Numbered from the stretch's first letter, positions 15,738-24,151 are shown. The stretch is 64,000 nucleotides of DNA from Micromonospora sp. NBC_01740 (GCF_035920365.1 NZ_CP109150.1:2232001-2296000), one strand, 5' to 3'. Numbers and translations: made by a program. The notes: a model not told the origin generated them from the letters alone.

Positions 15738-16073
15738 ACTGAGGCGGCGGAGGCGTCTTTCACGTCGACGACGTGGCTTGACCTGGATCTTTGCATCGCC
15801 TGAGCCGTTTGATCAACCCTTCGATGCGACGGCCAGAGGGAACCTTGAGGATTCGGTGTGCGGGCCAGCGCCGCAGGTGGCGCCCGTGACCGGCGACCAC
15901 CACGACGGTGGCGCCGTCGAGGGCGACCGGATGAAGGCCTACGGGCGCAGGTCGACCGAGACGTGCCCGGACAGGGCGCGAAGGAAGTCGGGCGCGTCGA
16001 AGATCGCGCCGGCGGAGGCGACGCCTACGGTCCTGGTCCGTCCCGTGAGGACACGGTCGACGAGGCGAAGGCG

Positions 16074-16292
16074 CTACCTGGTTTGCCCGTCGTCACGCAG
16101 GGCGAGGAGCGCCGCTTCGAGCCGCAGCCCGAGCCCCGTCATGACGAGCAGGGCGGCGAGGACGTATCCCCCGGTCGAAGGATTATCCGGGCTGATCATC
16201 AGTAGCGAGATGAGCAGCCCGGCGGCCAGGACGATGTTGCCCATCACTCTGGTCGAGCCACTATGCGTGTACCGGAGATCCACGCAAGTCAC
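16074..16292 (-). CDS. Small two-helix membrane protein
   Basis: About 72 residues with two hydrophobic segments (MGNIVLAAGLLISLLMI and GGYVLAALLVMTGLGL) and a basic end DDGQTR. I recognise no family. The start is uncertain: GTG 16292, GTG 16283 and ATG 16244 are all in frame. A TATACG -10-like element directly before 16292 would favour a leaderless start at 16283. Beyond its TAG stop, the same frame continues for 44 codons with strongly GC third positions up to 15939, so the gene may once have been longer. Confidence 0.5.
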   Translation of the reverse strand: MTCVDLRYTHSGSTRVMGNIVLAAGLLISLLMISPDNPSTGGYVLAALLVMTGLGLRLEAALLALRDDGQTR

Positions 16293-16332
16293 CGTATAGG
16301 GCTGGAGCGGGCGCCAATGTCCCTTGCCGACG

Positions 16333-17691
16333 TCACACGCGCGCCGGGCCCCTCCGAGCGGCGGCAGGCAGGGGCCGCAGGGTGAGCACCTCACCGAGCC
16401 CGTCGACGTGGGTCAGCCTGGTGGCGAACGCGGCGCTCAGGGCGCGGCGCAGGTAGTCCAGCACCGCCGGCCCCGGGGTGAGCGGCGCCGATCCGGTGTC
16501 GCCCGTGCCGACCAGGTGCACCTCGCGGGCGAGCCGTCCGGAGGTGTTGACGAACCGGCAGAGATCGTCCCACCGCAGGTACCGCCAGAAGTCGACGCTG
16601 ACCACCGCGTCGAGGCTGCCCGGTGGGATGGGCGGGTCCATGCCGACCAGGTGGTGGTTCGTCGGGCCCGGCGGGGCGGAGTAGTCGAAGGTCAGTGCCC
16701 CGGTCGGCAGGTCGACCTGATCGCTGCCGGTGCCCACCCACAGCACGCGGGGGCCGGGCAGACGGTCGGCGAGCCGGTCGAACGCCGGCCCGATCCGGCA
16801 CGTCGAGCGCCGCGCGCAGTCGGTGGCCGCGGAGCGGTAGTACACGATGCGCTCCAGCGAGTCGTACACGTCCAGCAGGCCGTAGAACTCCCATTCGATG
16901 ACGTGGTACTGCCCGGTCAGGAGGCTCCGGTTGGCCGCGAAGTCGGACCAGTTGCGGTCGGTGTTGCGGTGGTGCGGGAGGTGGAAGGCGCGGGCCTCGT
17001 CGTCGAAGGCGAAGTTGAGTTCGGTCACGCCGAGGTGCCGGTGCACCCGGTAGAACAGCTCGATGTCCTCCAGGCCCCAGCGCAGCCCGGAGCGTTCGTC
17101 GAACCCGCCGGTCCGGTCGAAGAGGTCACGGGCGAGCGAGATGTTGTGGGTGTAGGCGAGCGCCCAGCCCGCCCGGAGCCACTCCGGCCCCGGGGGCTGA
17201 CCGTGCGGGAAGCGCAGGTCGCCGGCGCGGTCCGCGCGGCGGCGGGGGACGTCGGTCATCTCCCCGTCGTCGAGGGCGGCCTCGACGTGCTCCAGGCTCA
17301 GCTCGTCGCGCCGGCCCATCAGCACGGCGGGCCGGCCGGCGACCGCGTGGTGGGCCAGGTGGCGCTCCAGCAACTGCGGGGAGGCGTACGAGTCGGCGTC
17401 GAGGAACAACAGCAGCGGCGCCCGGGTGTGCCGGACCGCCTCGTTGCGGGCTGCGGAGCGTCCCCGCCGTCTGGGGAACTCCAGCAGGCGGAGGTCGAGA
17501 CCGGTGGCGGCCTCGACGGCGTCGGCGTAACCGGCGGGGGAGCCGCCGTCGCGGATGACCACCACCTCGAAGCGCTCGGGGCTCACCGTCTGTCGCGTCA
17601 GCGACCGCAGCGTCAGCGCCAGGCACTGCGCGTCCTGGTAGGTGGGTATGACCACGCTCAGTTCGACCGCGTCGTTCGTCCGTGCCGTCAT
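16333..17691 (-). CDS. Family 2 glycosyltransferase with C-terminal domain
   Basis: This 452-residue cytoplasmic protein has an N-terminal GT-A domain of family 2: LSVVIPTYQDAQCL, VVVIRDGGS, GRSAARNEAVRH and the metal-binding LFLDADSY. RWGLEDIELFYRVHR supplies the ED-type catalytic motif. From about residue 300 a second, Rossmann-like part begins (RVLWVGTGSDQVDL, then LDAVVSVDFWRYLRWDDLCRF), resembling a degenerate SAM methyltransferase. Donor and acceptor are unknown. No sugar-pathway genes adjoin it, so it looks like a stand-alone accessory gene. Confidence 0.85.
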   Translation of the reverse strand: MTARTNDAVELSVVIPTYQDAQCLALTLRSLTRQTVSPERFEVVVIRDGGSPAGYADAVEAATGLDLRLLEFPRRRGRSAARNEAVRHTRAPLLLFLDADSYASPQLLERHLAHHAVAGRPAVLMGRRDELSLEHVEAALDDGEMTDVPRRRADRAGDLRFPHGQPPGPEWLRAGWALAYTHNISLARDLFDRTGGFDERSGLRWGLEDIELFYRVHRHLGVTELNFAFDDEARAFHLPHHRNTDRNWSDFAANRSLLTGQYHVIEWEFYGLLDVYDSLERIVYYRSAATDCARRSTCRIGPAFDRLADRLPGPRVLWVGTGSDQVDLPTGALTFDYSAPPGPTNHHLVGMDPPIPPGSLDAVVSVDFWRYLRWDDLCRFVNTSGRLAREVHLVGTGDTGSAPLTPGPAVLDYLRRALSAAFATRLTHVDGLGEVLTLRPLPAAARRGPARV

Positions 17692-18014
17692 TCGACTTCC
17701 CCGTCATGGTGGTGGTGCACGATCTCCGTCGACGCGCCTCGCGCGGGAGCGCGGCCCGGCCGGGTCACGCGTGGTGGTTCACGCTCACCGGCCAGGACCA
17801 TCGTCGTCGAGGGTGCCGGTGGGAGCTAAGCAGCGCGCCAAATGAGGATCAATCGATTCGTCGATGTCTGGGGTGCGATCAGTGGATCGACAGGGGTCCC
17901 GACGACACCGGGTGACGAATGCGAGGCGCGGCGTCGAGGAAACCCCGCAACCCGGCCGGCAGCCGGATCCGCGGCCGCCACCGTCCGGGGACGGGCGCGC
18001 GTGCGGCCGGTCAC

Positions 18015-18020
18015 TACGCT
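18015..18020 (+). promoter_or_regulatory. -10 element TACGCT, leaderless start
   Basis: TACGCT lies 7 nt before the GTG at 18028, and no ribosome binding site is visible. Confidence 0.55.
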
Positions 18021-18027
18021 GCGGCCC

Positions 18028-18717
18028 GTGGAGCGGATGGCGGGTGTGTTCTGGACGGGTGGCTGCGCGGCAGTCGCCGTCCTGCTCGTGGCGGGCGTCG
18101 TCGCGCTGGTCGTGGCGTCCCACCGGCGGGAGCGGGAGCGGCGGGAGCACTGGCGACAGTGGGCCGCCCGGTACGGCTGGACCTTTGACGAGCGGCCCCA
18201 GATCACCTGGACCGACCGGGTGCCGGGCCGCAACCGCCGGGGCGTGCGGTTCGCGCTGACCGGGACGCTGCACGGCCGACCCGTCTGCGTGGCCGAGTAC
18301 GCGTACACCGAGACGCACAGCTCGACCGGCGCGGACGGCAACCAGACGACCACCACGCACACCCACACGTACGTCGTCTGCTCGGTGTGGCTGCGGCGGC
18401 CGTTCCCGGCGCTCTCGGTCGGACCACGCCACGCGTTCTCGAAGCTGGGCCGCGCGCTGTTCGGCAGCGACACCTACGCCACCGGGCACGAGGAGTTCGA
18501 CCGGCAGTGGCGGGTGGCCGCCGCGGCCCCGGGGCAGCAGGCGCTGGTCGGGCCGACCCTGATCGCGGCGCACCTGGCGGGAGCGGTGCCGGCGTGGAGC
18601 GTGCGGGGGGCGGAACTGGTCACCTACCGGCGCGGCCGGCTGGAGGACGCCGCCCTGGTGCCGTCGCTGGTGACCCCGCTGATCACGGTCGCCGACCTGC
18701 TGGAGCAGGGCCGCTGA
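18028..18717 (+). CDS. Membrane-anchored hypothetical protein
   Basis: This 229-residue protein has one N-terminal membrane helix (VFWTGGCAAVAVLLVAGVVALVV) followed by a basic Arg/Glu stretch and a cytoplasmic domain. That domain contains RYGWTFDERPQITW, a His/Thr-rich loop (GNQTTTTHTHTY) and a C-terminal TPLITVADLLEQ. I recognise no named family. The GTG at 18028 is preferred because a TACGCT -10 element precedes it by 7 nt; an ATG nine bases later is possible. It converges with the DUF4352-type gene, with a terminator between them. Confidence 0.65.
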   Translation: MERMAGVFWTGGCAAVAVLLVAGVVALVVASHRRERERREHWRQWAARYGWTFDERPQITWTDRVPGRNRRGVRFALTGTLHGRPVCVAEYAYTETHSSTGADGNQTTTTHTHTYVVCSVWLRRPFPALSVGPRHAFSKLGRALFGSDTYATGHEEFDRQWRVAAAAPGQQALVGPTLIAAHLAGAVPAWSVRGAELVTYRRGRLEDAALVPSLVTPLITVADLLEQGR

Positions 18718-18759
18718 CGAGCGCCGGCCTCCCCGACGGGACGGCCGGCGGGAAGAGCG

Positions 18760-18792
18760 CGGGAGGCCGGACCCCAGGGGCCCGGCCTCCCG
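18760..18792. terminator. Bidirectional terminator
   Basis: CGGGAGGCCGG (18760-18770) pairs with CCGGCCTCCCG (18782-18792) between convergent genes. Confidence 0.8.
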
Positions 18793-18806
18793 TCACGAGC
18801 TGTGGA

Positions 18807-19964
18807 TCACGGCCGCCAGGAGCCGGTGGTCTCGAACCTGTGCAGGTACTCCAGCGCGCCGTTCTTGTCGGCCACGTTGAACACCACCGTGCCCGCGCGC
18901 CTGCTGCCCTCGGGCAGGTTGTTGCCGGAGTCCAGGGTGTCGCCGCAGCCGGAGAGCGCGCTCGCCAGGCCGTTGGCGGTGGTGCCGTTGGCGGCCACCC
19001 AGTTGAAGTAGAACGGGTTGATGGAGCTCTTGCCCTTGGTCACCGTCGCGGTGACGTGGGCGATCAGGTACATGCCCTTGTCGGGGGGCGGGGCGTACGA
19101 CCGGCAGCCCTTGGTCTCCGTGGTGAACCGGGTGACCGTGATCTCCATGGTCCCGTCGTCGTCGGAGACCACCAGGGTGGCGCCGGGCTTCATGTTGAAG
19201 GTCTCGCCGTCCCTGGCCGACGGGGACGGGCCGTCCGGCTGCAGCGTGATTCGCGGGGCGGCTTTATTCAGGTCGTCCGCCGCCTTGTTGGCGCCGGCGA
19301 TGAGCGCGACGACGCCGCCGATGCAGCAGAGCAGGGCCAGCACGGCCACCACGGCCACGACGATCAGGACGGTCTTGTTCTTCTTCGGCGGCGCGGCCGG
19401 ATGCGGCGCGCCGAGGGGGTAACCGGGCGCGCCGCCCGGGTAGCCGGGCCCACCGGGCGCGTAGCCGGGCCCACCGGGCGCGTAGCCGGGCCCACCGGGC
19501 GGCGGGTAGCCGGGCCCGGCGGCCGGATACCCCGGCGTGCCGGACACCGGCGGGTACGGCGTGCCCGAGGTCGGCTGGTGCGGGGCGGCCCACGGCTCGC
19601 CCGGCATCCCGGACACCGGTGGCTGCGGCATCCCGGACACCGGCGGCTGCGGCACCCCCGAGACCGGCGGCTGCGCCCACGGCTCGCCGGGCGCGCCCGA
19701 CACCGGTGGCTGCGGTGCCCCGGAGACCGGCGGCTGCGGCGCGGCCCACGGGTCGCCGGCCGGCTGCTGCGGCGGCACGGGCGGGAGCGGGGCCCACGGG
19801 TCGCCCGTGGCCTGCGGGGCGCCGGAGGTCGGCGGCTGCGGCGGGTGGCCGCCCTGGTCGGCGGGGAACTGCGGCATCGGTGCCGGCGGGTACGGCTGCG
19901 GCTGCTGCTCCGGGCTCGGTTGGTTCGGATCCTGCGGCCCGTAAGGGGGCGGGGGGTGACTCAC
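18807..19964 (-). CDS. Proline-rich membrane protein, DUF4352-like domain
   Basis: This 385-residue protein starts with about 220 residues of Pro/Gly/Gln-rich repeats (PPVSGxPQ, then GPGYAPG units). One membrane helix follows (KNKTVLIVVAVVAVLALLCCIGGVVALIAG), then an extracellular domain of about 140 residues typical of DUF4352/telokin-like actinobacterial proteins (FTTETKGCRSY, YLIAHVTATVTKG). Two cysteines in the outer domain may form a disulfide. The GTG start has an AGGAG site. The repeats would form a disordered cytoplasmic scaffold. Precise function unknown. Confidence 0.8.
   Translation of the reverse strand: MSHPPPPYGPQDPNQPSPEQQPQPYPPAPMPQFPADQGGHPPQPPTSGAPQATGDPWAPLPPVPPQQPAGDPWAAPQPPVSGAPQPPVSGAPGEPWAQPPVSGVPQPPVSGMPQPPVSGMPGEPWAAPHQPTSGTPYPPVSGTPGYPAAGPGYPPPGGPGYAPGGPGYAPGGPGYPGGAPGYPLGAPHPAAPPKKNKTVLIVVAVVAVLALLCCIGGVVALIAGANKAADDLNKAAPRITLQPDGPSPSARDGETFNMKPGATLVVSDDDGTMEITVTRFTTETKGCRSYAPPPDKGMYLIAHVTATVTKGKSSINPFYFNWVAANGTTANGLASALSGCGDTLDSGNNLPEGSRRAGTVVFNVADKNGALEYLHRFETTGSWRP
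19432..19757 (-). repeat. Coding tandem repeats (GPGYAPG and PPVSGxPQ)
   Basis: Near-identical 21-bp units encode GGPGYAP around 19440-19505. Degenerate units of about 21-36 bp encode PPVSGxPQ/GEPW around 19540-19757. Reading frame is preserved throughout. Confidence 0.7.
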
Positions 19965-20085
19965 CGTACTCCTAGGCACCTGACGACGACGGCAAACGCG
20001 GCTGACGCTACCGTGCGCGGACAACGGACCATCTTCGCGTCTCCGGCAGCGCCGCGCCGTCCCCTGTTCGGATTCCGTGCCCGGG

Positions 20086-20742
20086 TCAACCGGGCAGCAG
20101 CACGGCGGCGGTGCGGACCAGCGCGTCGTCGACCGCGAACCGGCCGGTGACCAGCGCGGGCGGACGGGCGAGCGGGGCCGCGTCGAGTCGCGCCGGGGCG
20201 ATCCGGGCGGTGAAGGTGCCGGCGTCCGGATCCAACTCCACCAGCGCGTCGTGGAAGTCCAGCCACGTGCCGACGACCGGGTGCCACACCTTGTAGACGG
20301 TCTCCTTGGCGCTGAACAGCACCGCCGGCCAGGAGGTGCCCACCGGCAGGCGGGCGCACCGGTCCTGCTCCTCGGGCAGGCAGATCAGCCGGCGTACGCC
20401 CGCGTTGAGCTCCCGGTGCCCCTCGGCGTCGATGCCGACCGACCGGACCTCGCCGGAGCGGGCCGCGACCGCCGCGCAGTAGCCGCGGGTGTGGGTGATG
20501 GCGCCGACCACGCCGGCCGGCCAGACCGGCGACCGGTCCGCGGCCGACGGCACCGCCACCGGGGGTACGCCGAGGGCCGCCATCGCCCGGCGGGCGCAGA
20601 CCCGCCCGGCGGTGAAGTCGCGGCGGCGGCTCTGCACCGCGCGTTCGCCCAGGCAGGCCCGCTCGGCCGGCAACAGCTCGCCAGCCCAGTCCGACGCCCC
20701 GGCCACGGCCACCGCCACGGCCGGCGGCAGCAGGTCACGCAC
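20086..20742 (-). CDS. 4'-phosphopantetheinyl transferase (EntD/PptT type)
   Basis: This 218-residue enzyme transfers the phosphopantetheine arm of CoA to carrier proteins of fatty-acid, polyketide or nonribosomal peptide synthases. Hallmarks are the magnesium-binding VGIDAE and the FSAKETVYK motif, with GAITHTRGYCAAV and CARRAMAALG upstream, as in EntD/PptT-type enzymes. Length is typical. The GTG start has a GGGGGG-type site. No carrier-protein or synthase genes adjoin it, so it probably serves several pathways in trans. Confidence 0.93.
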   Translation of the reverse strand: MRDLLPPAVAVAVAGASDWAGELLPAERACLGERAVQSRRRDFTAGRVCARRAMAALGVPPVAVPSAADRSPVWPAGVVGAITHTRGYCAAVAARSGEVRSVGIDAEGHRELNAGVRRLICLPEEQDRCARLPVGTSWPAVLFSAKETVYKVWHPVVGTWLDFHDALVELDPDAGTFTARIAPARLDAAPLARPPALVTGRFAVDDALVRTAAVLLPG

Positions 20743-21011
20743 CGCCGCCCCCCGACAGGTGCGACCGTCCGCGCGCCCGCCCGGCTCCGAGCCCGTCGGC
20801 CGGTGGCCGGTGCGGCGGCTGGCGAGCGGACCGCCGGGCCGGCGCCCCGCCCACGGTCGGCGTCGCGAGGGTCATGGTTGGTGAACGTACCGCAAGGCGT
20901 AACACCGCAGCGTCCTGCGGCGCTGACAGGGCGTCGCCGGTGGGCGGGAATGGTCCACTGTCGACCAGCCCACCGGGGGCGGGTCGCCACGTGAACCGGA
21001 GAGGGAGTGCG

Positions 21012-21281
21012 ATGACCGGTGGTGCGGAATCCTCGGCGTCCGGGGCGGACGAGCACGCTCCACTCGCTCCCGGCTGGACCTGCGGCACGTGCGGGGCGGA
21101 ATGGCCGTGCCCGGCCAAACGGTCCCGGCTGCTGGAGGAGTACCGGCGGGACCGCGCCATGCTCAGCGTGTACCTGGGGTCCTGTCTCGCGGCCGCCGCG
21201 CAGGACCTGCCGCCGTCCTCCGGCACGTCCCTGCAGGACCGGTTCCTCGGCTGGCTGCCCCGCAACCCCCGGACGTCCTGA
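21012..21281 (+). CDS. Small Cys-motif protein, unknown function
   Basis: This 89-residue protein has the motif WTCGTCGAEWPCPAKRSRLLEEY (three cysteines, CxxC...WPC) near residue 23, followed by a helix and a Pro-rich end. Small proteins with a WxCxxCGxxWPC...LLxEY motif are widespread in actinobacteria, often near secondary-metabolism genes, but I know no assigned function. The ATG has a GGAGAGGGAG site. It is divergent from the phosphopantetheinyl transferase gene and ends at a palindromic terminator. Confidence 0.75.
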   Translation: MTGGAESSASGADEHAPLAPGWTCGTCGAEWPCPAKRSRLLEEYRRDRAMLSVYLGSCLAAAAQDLPPSSGTSLQDRFLGWLPRNPRTS

Positions 21282-21283
21282 CC

Positions 21284-21315
21284 GCACCCCGGGGCGACCG
21301 GTCGCCCCGGGGTGC
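21284..21315. terminator. Bidirectional terminator, perfect palindrome
   Basis: A perfect 32-bp palindrome (16-bp arms, 21284-21299 and 21300-21315) separates two convergent genes by only 41 bp. Confidence 0.8.
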
Positions 21316-21322
21316 CCGGCGG

Positions 21323-21976
21323 TCAGTACGCGTGCGTCACCGTGATCGTGATGTTCGTGCAGGAGTTCGCCCGGCTGGTCAACGCGCTCTTCTCGGCGCT
21401 GTCGATGCTCAGCCGCCACCGGGTCTTCACCGCCACCCACTCGCCGACGTACCGGCACTTCTCGTTGGTGGGCTGCCAGGTGGCCGGGTCCTGGTCGCCC
21501 TTGGCCTGGTTGACGTTGTCGGTCACCGCGACCAGCGACCTGACGTCGCCGAGGTCGTTGGCGAATGCCTGCCGCCGCGACGTGGTCCAGTTCCGGGCAC
21601 CCGAGTCCCACGCCTCGGCGAGCGGAACCATGTGGTCGATGTCCAGGTCGGACGGGTTGGTCCAGTAGGCGGCGTCGTAGTAGGAGCGCCAGCGCCCGCC
21701 GGTCAGTTGGCAGCCGGAGCCCACCGTGGGGCGGGTGGTGGCCTCGGCGATCAGCACCTCGTAGCGGGTGTTGCAGCCGTCGGAGTCCGCGTCGGTCCAG
21801 TGCGGGAACAGGTCCCGGTTGTAGCCGGTGCGGCTCTCGGCGGCCACCGGCAGGTCGGCGACGAGGGTACGCAGCGGCACCGAGACGGTGGCCGCGTGGG
21901 CGGGGGCGGACAGGCCGAGGGTGGCGGCGGTGACGGTGGCCAGCAGGCCGCCGGTCCAGCGGAGGGTACGGGTCAT
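21323..21976 (-). CDS. Secreted HNH-family (DUF1524-type) nuclease
   Basis: This 217-residue protein has a Sec signal peptide (MTRTLRWTGGLLATVTAATLGLSAPAHA) and an HNH/DUF1524-type core with DIDHMVPLAEAWDSGARNW. Nearby are the family-typical GYNRDLFPHW, WTTSRRQAFANDLGDVRSLVAVTDNVNQAKGDQDP and W(Q)PTNEKCRYVGEWVAVK. It probably cleaves nucleic acid outside the cell. Four cysteines may form disulfides. The ATG has a GGAG about 8 nt upstream. Length is normal for actinobacterial secreted HNH proteins. Confidence 0.9.
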   Translation of the reverse strand: MTRTLRWTGGLLATVTAATLGLSAPAHAATVSVPLRTLVADLPVAAESRTGYNRDLFPHWTDADSDGCNTRYEVLIAEATTRPTVGSGCQLTGGRWRSYYDAAYWTNPSDLDIDHMVPLAEAWDSGARNWTTSRRQAFANDLGDVRSLVAVTDNVNQAKGDQDPATWQPTNEKCRYVGEWVAVKTRWRLSIDSAEKSALTSRANSCTNITITVTHAY

Positions 21977-22282
21977 CGTGAACTCCGTCCGATCGATCGG
22001 GATGGCTGACAGTGCAACCGGCCCGGGTGCCGACGGACCGGACCCAGGGTTACTGGAGAACCAAATCGATCGATACGTTACGGGAAGTCTCCCATCGATG
22101 GGAATCCCGATGGCTGCGAAATCTGGCAGATCCCGGTCCCGCCGGCGCTGCCGATCCGTACCGTTTGCGCGAGATGACGGACCGTTAGTGCCGGATGTAA
22201 ACCATCCGTGCGGTGTCGCGTTGGTCGGAAATCTGACCGAAGTCGACCCGTTGTGCCAGTGGTAGGTGGTGGTTAAGCTCTT

Positions 22283-22336
22283 GATGCGCGCCCCAATCGC
22301 CCGCTTCCCCCGTGGCAGGCGATCGGGGCGCGCATC
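22283..22336. terminator. Long hairpin, probable terminator
   Basis: A 19-bp stem with a single mismatch (22283-22301 with 22318-22336) and a 16-nt loop lies downstream of the mannosyltransferase gene. Confidence 0.6.
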
Positions 22337-22343
22337 TACGTCG

Positions 22344-22377
22344 AACGGGCCCGCACGCCACCGCGTGCGGGCCCGTT
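22344..22377. terminator. Terminator after mannosyltransferase gene
   Basis: A perfect 15-bp stem (22344-22358 with 22363-22377) has loop CACC. It is only 7 bp from the preceding hairpin. Confidence 0.75.
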
Positions 22378-22429
22378 CCTTGTGCACCCGCCGCGCCGCC
22401 CGGGGCGCGCGGCGGGTGCCGTGCCGTCC

Positions 22430-24145
22430 TCAGATCCAGCGGCCGTCCAGCCACATCCGCGCCGACCACTCGGCGTACGGCAGCACCTTCCCGACGAAGA
22501 TCGGATGGAAGTACGCGAAGCAGAGCGCGACCAGCAGGACGTACGCCCCGGCGATCACCCCGCCGACCAGCCTGCGGTCCCGGATCTCGTCCGACTCCTC
22601 GCGCGCGGCGACAGGGCCGCCGTCTCCCGGCTGCGCGGCGACGGCGCCCGGTGGGCCGGCCGGCGTGATGATCGCGCCGAGCACGTAGACCACCGCCAGC
22701 ACCAGGAACGGCAGGACCGGCGCGGTGTAGAAGGAGAACATCGTCCGACCGTCGAGGGCGAACCAGAACCAGGGCAGCAGACCGGCCGCCACGACGAGCA
22801 GGATCGCCCCCGCCCGCCAGTCCCGCCGGGCCAGGCCCAGCCAGGCCAGCGCCGCCAGGGCGGGCAGGAACGACCACCAGAGCAGCGGGGTGCCGAGCAG
22901 CAGGACCTCCGAGGCGCAGCTCGGCGCCCCGCAGGGCCCGTTGCCAACCCAGTAGAAGGCGACCGGCCGGCCGAGCAGCAGCCACTGCCACGGCCACGAC
23001 TGGTACTTGTGCGAGTCGTCGAGGCCGGTGTGGAAGCCGTACGCGGCCTTGTGGTACTCGATCAGGTTGTTCAACGCGCCGAAGACCGGGGTGTCGCTCA
23101 GCGGGGCGTTCGGGTAGCGCTCGGCCAGCCGGTAGTAGCCCTCGTCGCTGAGCAGCCAGCCGGACCAGGTGGCGACGTAGGTGACCACGATCAGCACCCC
23201 GGCCAGCACCAGCCACGGCACCTCGTCGAGGAGGGTGTCCCGCCACGGTCGGCGTACGCCGGCGGAGCGGCGGACCCCGACCTCCCACAGGATCACCAGC
23301 AGCGCGAAGACCGGCAGGAAGTAGAGCGCGCTCCACTTGACCGCGCAGGCGCAGCCGAACAGGACCCCGGCGGCGAGCCGCCACCACGGCCAGTTCCGCC
23401 AGCCGCCCGCCGGACGCCCGGCCCGCCCGGGCTGGCCCGGGTCCAGGCCGGCCTCCAGCGCCCGGGCCCACCGGCGGCGCCGGGCGTCCCGGTCGAGCAC
23501 CAGGGCGCCGAACGTGGCCAGCACGAAGAACAGCAGGAAGATGTCGAGCAGCGCGGTGCGGGAGAGCACCAGGTGGAAGCCGTCCAGCGCGAGCAGCAGG
23601 CCGGCGGCGCAGCCCAGCGCGGTCGAGCGGAACATCCGCCGGCCGATGCGGACCAGCAGCAGCACCGACAGGGTGCCGATGACCGCCGCCGAGACCCGCC
23701 AGCCGAACTCCGGGGCGGTCGTCATCAGGTGCCCCGGCACGGAGATGCCGTGCTCGGCGTCGGCGTAGCCGAAGGCCCACTCGCCGAACCCGATCAGCCA
23801 CTTGCCCAGCGGCGGGTGGACCACGTACGACGCGCCGCCGTCCTTGTAGTTCCACTCGACGCCCTTGTCGATGAGCCCCCAGCCCTCCCGGGCGTAGTAG
23901 GTCTCGTCGAAGATCTTGCCCGGCGGGTGGCTCAGGCCGACGAAGCGCAGGATTGCCGCGATGGCGACGATCACGCCGGTGGCGAGCCAGGAACGCCCGT
24001 CCAGCCGGGCCTCGACGGTGGCCAGCCGCCGCCGGACCACGCCGGGGATCCCGCCGGAAGCCGGGGACCTGCCCTCCGGCGGACTCCCGTCCGTGAGGTC
24101 CTGCCCCGCCTGGTCCGCGCTCTGTGCTGTCGACGCACTCGTCAC
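22430..24145 (-). CDS. Protein O-mannosyltransferase (PMT family)
   Basis: This 571-residue GT39 membrane protein transfers mannose from polyprenyl-phosphate-mannose to exported proteins. About eleven hydrophobic segments are visible. The first outer loop has the essential acidic pair in FDETYYAREGW, followed by HPPLGKWLIGFGEW and SRTALLDIFLLFFVL. The C-terminal half carries YNFVGK-like YFHPIFVGKVLPY. The orthologous position in M. tuberculosis is Rv1002c, also beside rsmI. The GTG start is preceded by TACGAT at 6 nt, so it is probably leaderless. It is divergent from rsmI, 84 bp apart. Confidence 0.92.
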   Translation of the reverse strand: MTSASTAQSADQAGQDLTDGSPPEGRSPASGGIPGVVRRRLATVEARLDGRSWLATGVIVAIAAILRFVGLSHPPGKIFDETYYAREGWGLIDKGVEWNYKDGGASYVVHPPLGKWLIGFGEWAFGYADAEHGISVPGHLMTTAPEFGWRVSAAVIGTLSVLLLVRIGRRMFRSTALGCAAGLLLALDGFHLVLSRTALLDIFLLFFVLATFGALVLDRDARRRRWARALEAGLDPGQPGRAGRPAGGWRNWPWWRLAAGVLFGCACAVKWSALYFLPVFALLVILWEVGVRRSAGVRRPWRDTLLDEVPWLVLAGVLIVVTYVATWSGWLLSDEGYYRLAERYPNAPLSDTPVFGALNNLIEYHKAAYGFHTGLDDSHKYQSWPWQWLLLGRPVAFYWVGNGPCGAPSCASEVLLLGTPLLWWSFLPALAALAWLGLARRDWRAGAILLVVAAGLLPWFWFALDGRTMFSFYTAPVLPFLVLAVVYVLGAIITPAGPPGAVAAQPGDGGPVAAREESDEIRDRRLVGGVIAGAYVLLVALCFAYFHPIFVGKVLPYAEWSARMWLDGRWI

Positions 24146-24151
24146 CCGGCG

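Larger units (their letters stand above)
15488..16073. other. 586-bp intergenic stretch with nested hairpins
   Basis: I see no complete gene here. It contains two compound inverted repeats (15580-15638 and 15676-15737). At the far end, a minus-strand segment (15939-16073) with coding-like third positions is in frame with the stop codon of the small gene at 16074. The promoter of the carboxypeptidase should lie in its first part. Confidence 0.6.
21977..22429. other. 453-bp intergenic stretch
   Basis: I see no supported gene. It holds the upstream region of the nuclease gene, a 14-bp perfect palindrome TCCCATCGATGGGA (22089-22102) and two large hairpins at its far end. Its middle is less GC-rich than the surroundings (for example the ATCGATCGAT segment). 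Confidence 0.6.

Noticed and set aside
12779..15742. 987-codon plus-strand frame opposite the carboxypeptidase
   Set aside because: It is a GC-skew shadow with Arg/Val/Asp-rich composition and no domain. The minus-strand protein has a signal peptide, zinc ligands and a ribosome site.
15858..16205. Plus-strand frame of 115 codons
   Set aside because: The product is Arg/Asp/Gly-rich without motifs. The opposite strand has the better coding signal.
19432..19757. Possible CRISPR-like or satellite repeat
   Set aside because: The repeats are in frame and encode PPVSGxPQ and GPGYAPG units of a protein, with no unique spacers.
22089..22102. Palindrome TCCCATCGATGGGA as an operator for the nuclease gene
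   Set aside because: It lies more than 110 bp from the start with no promoter elements nearby, so I list it only as a sequence feature of the gap.
21828..22265. Plus-strand frame in the gap after the nuclease gene
   Set aside because: It overlaps the signal-peptide region of the nuclease, its composition is not protein-like and there is no ribosome site.
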